From Campylobacterales bacterium (GTDB taxonomy: Bacteria > Campylobacterota > Campylobacteria > Campylobacterales > Thiovulaceae), in contig DTUW01000053.1 in the NCBI GenBank assembly GCA_012963895.1, positions 1-27,772 of the forward strand: DNA of 27,772 bases, given 5' to 3'. Both the position numbers and the translations under genes were made by a program. The notes beneath the pieces were generated by a model. That model was given only the letters and a program-made list of their open reading frames with translations. It did not search any database and was not told the DNA's origin. Every line of letters begins with the position of its first letter. Position 1 is the stretch's first letter. Positions 1 through 6,856 of the stretch are shown here, one piece after another.

Positions 1-1
1 A

Positions 2-406
2 GCTCTAATCATCTATGACCTAACTAATAGATACCTATTTTCAAGCGGTTCTATTGCTCTTCAAGAGTTAGAGTGGCATATCTTTGATTTTATTATGCTC
101 TTCTCTCTCTATTTCACTCTGAAACTTGATGGACATGTTAGGGTAGATATTTTCTATTCCAAGTTTTCAGAGAAGTTCCAGAGGTATATAGATATTTTTG
201 CCCACCTCTTTTTTATTATCCCTTTCTCTGTATTGGTGATATATACCTCTTTCGATTTTGTAACTATTAGCTATCTTCAACATGAAACCTCATCAGACCC
301 GGGAGGATTGCCATATAGATTTGTAGTAAAATCGTTTGTAATATTTGGGTTTGGTCTATTGATATTGCAATCAATAATAAGGTTGAAAAATACTATTCAA
401 AGGTAG
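2..406 (+). CDS. dctQ: TRAP transporter small permease subunit (DctQ family), 5' partial
   Basis: Small integral-membrane subunit of a tripartite ATP-independent periplasmic (TRAP) transporter, which together with a large permease (DctM) and a periplasmic binding protein imports organic acids or related solutes using an ion gradient. The frame is open from base 2 with no start codon in view, so the gene begins outside the window; the ATG at 95 is internal. DctQ-family hallmarks are seen: an ALQELEWH-type segment before the second helix, then DGHVRVD, and later SSDPGGLPYR near the last helix. At least three hydrophobic segments are visible. The subgroup resembles the mannitol/chloroaromatic-type small permeases, but the substrate cannot be inferred. 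A DctM gene, commonly next to dctQ, does not follow it; the next gene is a sensor 7 bases downstream. The stop is TAG. Confidence 0.85.
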   Translation, partial: ALIIYDLTNRYLFSSGSIALQELEWHIFDFIMLFSLYFTLKLDGHVRVDIFYSKFSEKFQRYIDIFAHLFFIIPFSVLVIYTSFDFVTISYLQHETSSDPGGLPYRFVVKSFVIFGFGLLILQSIIRLKNTIQR

Positions 407-413
407 ATAGAAA

Positions 414-2267
414 ATGAAAATAAATATACAGCAAAGAAATATCAAGCAACAATTAAAATATATCATTATTCCTATAATAGTGATTAATATCCTATTTGCA
501 TTTATGTTTGGCTGTTTCCAATATGAGAAGGTCTATCAATTAGAGCAACTTCATCAAGATGTTGAAATAATAAATGACACGAGAAAACTAATGTCTCAAA
601 TAGACAAAGAGATGTCATCAACACTACGATATATAAGAAATGCAGAAGATAGACGAGCGAAAATCAAGCTATCTAGAAGTAGAAGCATGGTGAATACAAG
701 ATTGAAATCGATTCGAAAGAAATTGGAAAATATAGATGTCGAGGAAAATATCTTTTTGCAGAAATTACAGACTAATATCTTATCACTATCCAAAGAGATA
801 AGTGTTATCAGAAACGAGATAGATAAACATGAAATATCATTAGATATGGTTGTTGAACAATATTCCAATCTTACTCTAACACTATTTGAAAGTTTGGAAA
901 AATCATATCTCGAAACCAAAGATATTGAATTGAGTAGAAATATATATCTCTATGTTTTATTGATGAAACACAACTATCTTTTCAATAGTGAAAAAAATTT
1001 AGCAATGACTATTTTGAAAGATAGTAATAGCTCACAAAATTTGAAATATCAACTAGTTAGAATAGTTGGGCAGAATAGAGCCATTCTCAACCTCATCAAG
1101 GGAATAGTAGAGGAAAAGTTCGAAAAACATCTTGAAAACAGCCTAAATAGTGAAGGACTACGAGCTATCAATAGTTTGGTTCAAAATATGGACCAGTCAA
1201 ATATAGATATAGGATATTTTTCCCAAGCTGTTAAGAAAAGTGAAATTGCTTTCAAAGAGTTTGGAGATTTTCTAGCTCAAAATATATTTAGTTCGATAAA
1301 TATGAAGATAGATAAGCAATATCGGCTATTGGGTATTACCATATTGGTATTGCTAACTATTCTTTCAGTTGTGTTCATAACCTCATATATTGTGTATGAT
1401 AACCTACGAAAATTGATATTCTTCAATGTATCTAAAACGAAAAGTAAATTCTTGAAAATTGTATCTGAATTTACTTATGAGGATATTGATAGAGACAAAA
1501 ATAGAAACGAAATAAAGACAGTGCTGGATTTTGTAAATCAGTTTATAGACACAGTAGTGTTGGGGTTAAGAATTGTAAAAAAGAACTTTCAGAATATCAT
1601 CAAACTATCTAGTAAGATGTCATCATCTTCTGATGAGATCATAAACCATATCTATAAACAAAACCAATATATTAGTGAATTGAATGAACAGATAAAAAAT
1701 CTTTTTGGAAATATTCAAAATAGCGAAATTAGCTTTGAAAACCTTCAAGATATATTTAAAAGTAGTGTTTCGAACATCAACAATTTCAGTTTAGATTTGG
1801 CATATATTTTGAACCAGACTTCAAGTATTGAATACCATAATCAAGATATGTTACAAGGTAGAGATAGAATAGTTGAGGTCTTGGGACATGTGAAAGCAGA
1901 ACTTAGTAGCAGTAGTAAACTGCACGATGAGATAGATGAGATATTTATCATGCTAGATACATACAAAGACCTTCTATTGGAGCAGAAAAATTACTTGACA
2001 ACTATTGGAAACAGCTCCAAAATTCTAAAAGAGAGTATTGAGAAAAATAGTAGTGATTTAAGTGATATTTTAGGAATGATAGTGATGATTGTGTATGAAA
2101 TCAAAAATATCAGCTCTGAAATCGAAACTTCTATTGAAGAGAATAGGGAAATTCTAGAAGAGAGTGGAATAATTTTAGAGAAAAATAGAGATATCCACCA
2201 ATATATCAACCAACTCCATAGAGAGATTTTATTTCTTGATAGAGAATTTAATAAATTCCGTTTCTAA
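414..2267 (+). CDS. Membrane sensor with NIT-like periplasmic domain and degenerate chemoreceptor-like coiled coil
   Basis: A 617-residue two-pass membrane protein. Residues about 16-36 form the first transmembrane helix, about 37-303 a helical periplasmic region, and about 304-328 the second helix. The periplasmic part resembles the nitrate/nitrite-sensing NIT fold: a segment RKLMSQIDKEMSSTLRYI sits where NIT domains have LQKERG-type residues, and YVLLMKHNYLFNSEKNLAM sits at the second conserved helix. The cytoplasmic 290 residues are a long Ser/Asn/Glu-rich helical region laid out like a methyl-accepting chemotaxis protein, but the highly conserved hairpin tip (NLLALNAAIEAARAGE type) that contacts CheA and CheW is absent, and no kinase, cyclase or HAMP consensus is recognisable. 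It starts 7 bases after dctQ and precedes the flagellar operon. Ligand and output are unknown; it may be a decayed or atypical receptor. Stop TAA. Confidence 0.7.
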   Translation: MKINIQQRNIKQQLKYIIIPIIVINILFAFMFGCFQYEKVYQLEQLHQDVEIINDTRKLMSQIDKEMSSTLRYIRNAEDRRAKIKLSRSRSMVNTRLKSIRKKLENIDVEENIFLQKLQTNILSLSKEISVIRNEIDKHEISLDMVVEQYSNLTLTLFESLEKSYLETKDIELSRNIYLYVLLMKHNYLFNSEKNLAMTILKDSNSSQNLKYQLVRIVGQNRAILNLIKGIVEEKFEKHLENSLNSEGLRAINSLVQNMDQSNIDIGYFSQAVKKSEIAFKEFGDFLAQNIFSSINMKIDKQYRLLGITILVLLTILSVVFITSYIVYDNLRKLIFFNVSKTKSKFLKIVSEFTYEDIDRDKNRNEIKTVLDFVNQFIDTVVLGLRIVKKNFQNIIKLSSKMSSSSDEIINHIYKQNQYISELNEQIKNLFGNIQNSEISFENLQDIFKSSVSNINNFSLDLAYILNQTSSIEYHNQDMLQGRDRIVEVLGHVKAELSSSSKLHDEIDEIFIMLDTYKDLLLEQKNYLTTIGNSSKILKESIEKNSSDLSDILGMIVMIVYEIKNISSEIETSIEENREILEESGIILEKNRDIHQYINQLHREILFLDREFNKFRF

Positions 2268-2306
2268 GTCGATGATGATAATAGCAATTTCTATAAGGAG
2301 AGTTGT

Positions 2307-2711
2307 ATGACCTTCAATATTGAAAACAATACTTCCTCTATTCCAAAGGGGGAGGCTCCAATAAACTCTTCTGTTGAGACCAAAACAGTAGAACAAAAAG
2401 TATCTAACAGCCAAAATTTAGAACAAATAGAAAAAAATCAAGCGGTAAATCGTGAAGAGGATAAAAAGAGAGGGGAGGTATCCCTTACTCACGAACAGCA
2501 GTCCCAAATTAAGGATTGGATTGAACGGATGAATAGAGTTGTAAAAGAGAATGTGAAGTTCAATTTCAATGAAAAATTGGGACGAATTTATGTAACAGTT
2601 GTAGATAGTAACACCCATGAAGTGATTCGCACTATTCCATCAGAAGATGCTTTAAAGTTGTCGGCAGTGTGGAAAGAGGCGATAGGGAATATATTCGATA
2701 AAAAAGGATAG
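2307..2711 (+). CDS. flaG: Flagellar protein FlaG
   Basis: FlaG family protein of 134 residues, first gene of a filament-cap operon. FlaG proteins influence flagellar filament length and hook-associated assembly; their biochemical role is poorly defined. The N-terminal 60 residues are polar and low in complexity, as is usual. The conserved C-terminal domain (about residues 63-130) contains VKFNFNEKLGRIYVTVVDSNTHEVIRTIPSED, shortened here in description to its key features: a beta hairpin, a V-D-x-x-T turn and the characteristic VIRxIP motif near residue 112. A strong ribosome binding site (AAGGAGAG) lies 5-6 bases before the ATG. fliD begins 3 bases after the TAG stop, indicating co-transcription. 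Confidence 0.88.
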   Translation: MTFNIENNTSSIPKGEAPINSSVETKTVEQKVSNSQNLEQIEKNQAVNREEDKKRGEVSLTHEQQSQIKDWIERMNRVVKENVKFNFNEKLGRIYVTVVDSNTHEVIRTIPSEDALKLSAVWKEAIGNIFDKKG

Positions 2712-2714
2712 AAA

Positions 2715-4091
2715 ATGGCATCTTCAATTACCCAAACGATAGGGCTTGGAAGTGATAATCGTCTCTCTATGGATATGATTGAAAAACTTAGAGCAGTCGA
2801 TGAAAAGGCAATAATTGACCCAATTGATAACAACATCACCGAAACAGAAGATAAAAAGAAAGCCCTTTCAGAAATTACTTCTCTTATGAATGATTTAGAA
2901 TCTTCTGTCTCCTCTCTTGGAGGAGATACTCTATATCTTGAAAGAACTGCCTATGTTTCAAGTGAAGGGATAAATATCTCAATAGATAAGGGGGTCAATC
3001 CTCAATCTCTCTCAATCGATGTAAATCAGTTAGCAAAAGAAGAAGTTCGACAATCCAATACATTTGCAAGTCGAACAGATACGATTGCTGATAACGATGG
3101 AAATGTAACAATTTCCTTAAATGGAATAAGTGAAACTTTTTCGGTAACCTCATCAACCACCCTTGAAGAGTTTGCCCAGATGATAAATGATAGTTCCCTA
3201 GATGCTACCGCCAAGATTTTAAATACTGGGAACAATGAGTATCGTTTAGTCCTAACTAGCAATGTTACCGGTGAAAGTAACGGTTTTACAATTACAGAAG
3301 ATGATGGAATAAATCTGGGATTATCAGACGACAACAATATTGTTCAACAGGCACAAGATGCAATATTTCAATATAATGGGGTTGAAGTTCGGAGAGATTC
3401 GAATAAGATAGATGATTTGGTATATGGAGTAAATCTGGAACTTACACAGGTAACAGACCAGCCTATCAATATAGATATTAAAGAGGATTCAAATTCCATC
3501 GCTTCCACCCTTCAAAACTTTGTAGATAACTACAATAAGCTTATGGAGAAGTTGAACGAAGTTACAGACTATAACGAAGAGACAAAAGAGGCGGGAATAT
3601 TTCAAGGGGATAATAATATCAATGGAATAAAGAGAGATATAAATCGCCTACTATTGCAAGTAGATAGCCAAGGTAGGTCTATGATGGATTACGGTCTATC
3701 TTTGGATAAAGAAGGAACTCTAAGTTTTGATGCGAATGAGTTTAATAAGAAATTTTCAGATAATCCATCTGATGTCCAATCTTTCTTTGTGGGTCAAGAT
3801 ATAACAGATAGAGGAATAACAACTCATGAAGATGGTTTTTTCTACAAGTTAGAAGAATCGCTAGATAGATATGTAGATTTTGGAAGCGGTATCCTCCAAA
3901 CCCTTACAACCGATTTGGAGAATCAAGAGAAGAGATTAAATGAAGAGAAAGAGAAGGCAATGGCTCTTTTAGATAGTCGATATGACCGAATGGCTCAACA
4001 ATTCGCCCAACAAGATGCGATTATAGGGCAGATAAATCAACAGATGAAAGCATTACAGATGCAGATAGATATTCAAACAGCTAAAAAATAG
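2715..4091 (+). CDS. fliD: Flagellar filament cap protein FliD (HAP2)
   Basis: FliD forms the oligomeric cap at the distal end of the flagellar filament and catalyses insertion of exported flagellin. The 458-residue protein has the expected layout: an N-terminal FliD_N domain (about 10-115) with predicted coiled-coil helix, a central variable beta-rich portion exposed on the cap (about 115-250), and a C-terminal FliD_C domain (about 250-455) ending in a long helical coiled-coil rich in Gln, Lys and Glu. The length is within the family range, towards the short side. It sits between flaG and fliS, the usual late-flagellar order; FliS, encoded 10 bases downstream, chaperones flagellin. The start is chosen at ATG 2715 with GGA upstream, directly after flaG. 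No cysteine was noticed in the protein, common for exported axial proteins. Stop TAG. Confidence 0.93.
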   Translation: MASSITQTIGLGSDNRLSMDMIEKLRAVDEKAIIDPIDNNITETEDKKKALSEITSLMNDLESSVSSLGGDTLYLERTAYVSSEGINISIDKGVNPQSLSIDVNQLAKEEVRQSNTFASRTDTIADNDGNVTISLNGISETFSVTSSTTLEEFAQMINDSSLDATAKILNTGNNEYRLVLTSNVTGESNGFTITEDDGINLGLSDDNNIVQQAQDAIFQYNGVEVRRDSNKIDDLVYGVNLELTQVTDQPINIDIKEDSNSIASTLQNFVDNYNKLMEKLNEVTDYNEETKEAGIFQGDNNINGIKRDINRLLLQVDSQGRSMMDYGLSLDKEGTLSFDANEFNKKFSDNPSDVQSFFVGQDITDRGITTHEDGFFYKLEESLDRYVDFGSGILQTLTTDLENQEKRLNEEKEKAMALLDSRYDRMAQQFAQQDAIIGQINQQMKALQMQIDIQTAKK

Positions 4092-4101
4092 GAGTTGAGA
4101 G

Positions 4102-4521
4102 ATGACAACAGAAGAGCTATTAAAACAACAACAGGCAACAGACGAGGAGAACAATAGTGCCGTTCAGGCATACAAGAGAAATAACCTCCATATTGAATCA
4201 AAAATAAAACTTGTAGAGGCTCTCTATGAGGGGATTTTGAGATTTAATTCCAACCTCATCAAGGCGATAGAGGAAAACGATGTAGAGGCAAAAGTGGAGT
4301 GGGCTAATAAGAGTAGTTCGATATTTATCGAGCTAATGAATGCCTTAGATATGGATTCAGAAGGGACAATAGCCCAATATCTTCAAGGTCTCTATTCTCA
4401 ACAACTCCAATATCTATTTGAAGCAAATAGGGACAACGATATTGAAAAAGTGGAATTGGTAAATAAAGTTGTAAGAGGACTATTAGAAGCTTGGAGAGAA
4501 GTGGCTTTTGAGCAAAAGTAG
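4102..4521 (+). CDS. fliS: Flagellin export chaperone FliS
   Basis: FliS binds the C-terminal disordered region of flagellin in the cytoplasm, preventing premature polymerisation and targeting it to the flagellar type III export gate. The 139-residue protein shows the classic four-helix FliS pattern: AVQAYKRN near residue 21 (the AYxxN start of helix 1), KIKLVEALYEGILRF (helix 2), then repeated amphipathic helices including IAQYLQGLYSQQLQYLFEAN and a final VRGLLEAWREV. A ribosome binding site GGAG lies 7 bases upstream of the ATG. The last 14 bases overlap the start of the FliT-like gene, suggesting translational coupling. Length and context match the family. Stop TAG. Confidence 0.92.
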   Translation: MTTEELLKQQQATDEENNSAVQAYKRNNLHIESKIKLVEALYEGILRFNSNLIKAIEENDVEAKVEWANKSSSIFIELMNALDMDSEGTIAQYLQGLYSQQLQYLFEANRDNDIEKVELVNKVVRGLLEAWREVAFEQK

Positions 4522-4786
4522 GGAATGGCTAAATCAACTGAAAACTGCCATTGTGCAGGAGGATTTTCAATCTATCGAAAGACTTACCAAAGATAGTGAT
4601 GTTTTCTCAGAGTTCGAAACTCTTGAAGAACTCAACGAAGCGAAATATCTCCTAAAAGAGGCTCTCCTCCTCTCTCTCAATACAAGAGAGGAGATAGGAG
4701 CAAAGATGGAGAAGATTTCCAAGAATATAGAGAATATTCGGAATTCTATCTCAAATAGTTTTTATAAATTCGATAAGAGATTTTAG
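4508..4786 (+). CDS. FliT-like small flagellar protein, TTG start
   Basis: A 92-residue, highly charged, all-helical protein encoded directly after fliS. In many bacteria this position holds fliT, the export chaperone for FliD, and Campylobacterota often carry a short unnamed gene here. Sequence similarity to classical FliT is too weak to name by eye, so the call rests on position, size and helical heptad character (for example LEELNEAKYLLKEALLLSL). The start is TTG at 4508, supported by a GGAGAGAA ribosome binding site 7 bases upstream inside fliS; a GTG at 4553 is the next in-frame alternative. It overlaps fliS by 14 bases and its stop codon overlaps the convergent arsC-like gene by 4 bases (TTAG at 4783-4786), so no intergenic terminator exists between the two convergent operons. 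Confidence 0.65.
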   Translation: MSKSREWLNQLKTAIVQEDFQSIERLTKDSDVFSEFETLEELNEAKYLLKEALLLSLNTREEIGAKMEKISKNIENIRNSISNSFYKFDKRF

Positions 4787-5193
4787 TATAGGAAAAAGTT
4801 GGCTACTGCTGGTAGTAGTCGTTTTTCCATGTCGTGCCAAAGTTTCTCAAACTCCTCTATCCCCTTTCCATCTGGGTCTTCAAACTCCACATGGATTTTT
4901 GGGACTGGCTTAGGAAATACAGGGCAATGTTCCTTGGCTCTGTCGCAGACGGTAACAACCAAATCAAATTCCTTGTCTATTATCTCCCCAATATGTTTCG
5001 AATGGTAGCTATCTCTCCAAGCTCCATACTTTTGCAAAATCTTTTTCACATTTGGATTTATTCTACCCGATGCATCTATACCGCTACTTTCAGCCTCAAA
5101 TCCATAGAGGCGAGAATTTATCAACCCCTCCGCCATAATTGAGCGACAACTATTTTTGGTGCATAAAATTAGAACTCTCTTTTTTCCAGCCAT
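4783..5193 (-). CDS. arsC: Thioredoxin-coupled arsenate reductase-like protein (ArsC, LMW phosphatase fold)
   Basis: A 136-residue cytoplasmic protein with the low-molecular-weight tyrosine phosphatase fold. It carries the P-loop CX5R as C11-TKNSC-R17 followed by S, and the second and third redox cysteines C83 and C90 in VCDRAKEHCPVFP, the arrangement of thioredoxin-dependent arsenate reductases in which three cysteines relay a disulfide during reduction of arsenate to arsenite. The later EFEDPDGKG segment, where the acidic loop of the family lies, is also present. These features favour ArsC over a true phosphatase. No arsenite efflux pump (arsB/acr3) or ArsR regulator is adjacent, so the physiological role is open. 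It lies 13 bases downstream of the minus-strand envelope protein gene and has a clear AGGAAAGGAG ribosome binding site, so the pair is probably one operon. Stop TAA, overlapping the convergent FliT-like gene by 4 bases. Confidence 0.85.
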   Translation of the reverse strand: MAGKKRVLILCTKNSCRSIMAEGLINSRLYGFEAESSGIDASGRINPNVKKILQKYGAWRDSYHSKHIGEIIDKEFDLVVTVCDRAKEHCPVFPKPVPKIHVEFEDPDGKGIEEFEKLWHDMEKRLLPAVANFFLY

Positions 5194-5206
5194 TTTTACT
5201 CCTTTC

Positions 5207-6718
5207 CTAAAATTGGATACTCAATCCAGTTCCAAAAAACCATCTCTGGTCTATATATAGATTTTTTTCACCGTAGAATTTCAAGGCAAAACCTTTGCTA
5301 AGGACTATATCAATCCCAAAAGTTGGCTTAACCACCAATGAGTCTCTGGTAAATTTCCAATCGTAATCGTCAGGTCTCTTTTTTGCATCGTCATCACCCT
5401 TCTTAGGATAGGAATAGACCCTATCACCATTGTATTTGTATTGGTGGTATCCAACTCCAACCTCAACCCCACCATATGGAATAAGGCTAAATTTTCCAAC
5501 TCTGATAGGTAATTCATTTTTCCCAAAAGATGTGAATTGAACTCCAAAAAGATAGTAAAGTTCAGCTATCCGAAATTTTGGACTATGGACATCATCAACT
5601 CCATAGAGTAACCCATATCCATATCTGAAAAATCTTTTATGGGTAAGTTTGTGGATTGCTATGTTGTGGGTGTTCTTGATATATTTATAGTCCTTTGGAA
5701 CATATCCATAACTATACAATATTTCTAATCTATCTCCTGACAAATATGGTTGAATTTCGTTTTTTATAGCTTTAATGTCTCCTATTGAAACAAATTCCAA
5801 ATGGATATTTTTCTCTAAGCCCGGTCGTAAAGATATTTTTCCCTCTTCTCTATCTTCAAAGTCTCCATCTTTATATTTCGCTTGATAGACCAATTCGCCA
5901 CTACATTTTTTATATCTCTTCTCTCGCCCTATGCTTTCCCTCTTGCCATTGACTTCAAGATAGATATATTTACTCTCTTTATTAGATGTAAAAGTGATAC
6001 GAGGGTATCTATATTTGTCTATATCTATATTATCGATAATTTTCACCTCATCGCTATCTAATGTAAATTTTCCCTTTATCTCACAAATATCATTGGACTT
6101 TATAGTATATATGTGTTCCCCAACTTTTAGCGGTATATCCTCATTTATCTTATGCCAATGTTTTTCTCCATCTATGTATATCCTCAAATTCTTATCAAGT
6201 AAGTTAAAACGGACAAATTGGGTGTATATCTTTTCTAATTGTGATTTCAACTTTTGGAGCTTCTTAGAGAGGAAACCTATTTCCCACTCTTTTCCCAAAA
6301 CGGAAGCGATTTTTATTCCACTTTCGCAGTCATCAATTACTTTTTGGAGTTCTGATTTTGCCTCTTTCGGCTCTTTTGAGAGTTTCCTAATATCGAAATT
6401 GTCTATCTCTATAACAATACTATCTAAACTCTTTCTAAGGTCGTTCTCATCAATAGATGCACAAACTTGACCATCTTCAAGGTGTTCTATCTGAACATTT
6501 ATCAACTTCAATTTTGTAGTCTGTTTAGATACAGATTTTACCTGTTTAGTAGCTTCTCTCTCCGATACCTTATCTATCTTCTCAAATTGCGAATCTACGG
6601 ATACATATATATTTTTCGCTAGTTCCTCTCTTGCTAATTTCTCATTGCTTCCGCAACCTTGATAAGTTTTAGCGATGAGGTGGAGGGATAGGAGTAGTAT
6701 TGGTAAGTATCTAAACAT
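5207..6718 (-). CDS. Unrecognised envelope protein: signal peptide, LPP20-like N-terminus, PEGA-like domain, C-terminal beta-barrel-like region
   Basis: A 503-residue protein not assigned to a family with certainty. Residues 1-16 form a signal peptide (hydrophobic core LPILLLSLHLIA). About 20-95 resemble LPP20-type domains: LAREELAKNIYVSVDSQFEK followed by a conserved-looking strand with GQVCASI. A helical segment (about 95-165) follows. Around 170-225 is a PEGA-like beta domain containing LRIYIDGE and LKVGEHIYTIK. The final 160 residues alternate hydrophobic and polar residues, are rich in Tyr and Gly (FFRYGYGLLYGV, IPYGGVEVGVGYHQYKY), and end in aromatic Phe, as expected for an outer-membrane beta-barrel. 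This suggests a periplasmic sensor or peptidoglycan/lipid-binding region joined to a small barrel. AAAGGG serves as ribosome binding site; an extended -10 lies upstream at 6748-6756. Function unknown. Stop TAG. Confidence 0.6.
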   Translation of the reverse strand: MFRYLPILLLSLHLIAKTYQGCGSNEKLAREELAKNIYVSVDSQFEKIDKVSEREATKQVKSVSKQTTKLKLINVQIEHLEDGQVCASIDENDLRKSLDSIVIEIDNFDIRKLSKEPKEAKSELQKVIDDCESGIKIASVLGKEWEIGFLSKKLQKLKSQLEKIYTQFVRFNLLDKNLRIYIDGEKHWHKINEDIPLKVGEHIYTIKSNDICEIKGKFTLDSDEVKIIDNIDIDKYRYPRITFTSNKESKYIYLEVNGKRESIGREKRYKKCSGELVYQAKYKDGDFEDREEGKISLRPGLEKNIHLEFVSIGDIKAIKNEIQPYLSGDRLEILYSYGYVPKDYKYIKNTHNIAIHKLTHKRFFRYGYGLLYGVDDVHSPKFRIAELYYLFGVQFTSFGKNELPIRVGKFSLIPYGGVEVGVGYHQYKYNGDRVYSYPKKGDDDAKKRPDDYDWKFTRDSLVVKPTFGIDIVLSKGFALKFYGEKNLYIDQRWFFGTGLSIQF

Positions 6719-6747
6719 AGTTACCCTTTGGTATCAAAATTGGATTT

Positions 6748-6756
6748 ATTATATCA
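6748..6756 (-). promoter_or_regulatory. Putative extended -10 promoter for the envelope protein-arsC operon
   Basis: On the minus strand the sequence reads TGATATAAT, an exact extended -10 (TGN plus TATAAT). Predicted transcription start is about 6741, giving a leader of about 20 bases before the start codon at 6718. It fits the recurring TGNTANAAT form seen upstream of other genes here. Confidence 0.6.
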
Positions 6757-6801
6757 GTTTGTATATAGAGGGTGTATCTTACACATTTCAACTAAAAAAA
6801 C

Positions 6802-6831
6802 TTGACATAAACAGACTAAACTTTATAGAAT
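6802..6831 (+). promoter_or_regulatory. Putative sigma-70 promoter for clpB
   Basis: TTGACA at 6802-6807 matches the -35 consensus; TAGAAT at 6826-6831 is the -10 with an 18-base spacer (TATAGA at 6824-6829 gives 16). The promoter lies over an upstream in-frame ATG at 6830, so the clpB start must be further downstream, at 6857. No HspR (HAIR) inverted repeat or CIRCE element is recognisable. Confidence 0.6.
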
Positions 6832-6856
6832 GTCGAAAAAATTTAGGAGTTGCCAC

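Noticed and set aside
414..2267. Calling the sensor a standard methyl-accepting chemotaxis protein
   Set aside because: The diagnostic hairpin-tip motif is missing, so the name would overstate the evidence.
2245..2280. FliA (sigma-28) promoter before flaG
   Set aside because: TAAA and CGATGATG are present but the spacing is about three bases too short for the consensus, so it was not annotated.
5994..6470. 158-codon open frame on the plus strand opposite the envelope protein gene
   Set aside because: It is antisense to a better-supported gene with signal peptide, promoter and ribosome binding site, and its product has a shadow-like composition.
6830..6856. Upstream ATG as the clpB start
   Set aside because: It lies inside the -10 box, lacks a ribosome binding site and adds nine residues absent from the family.
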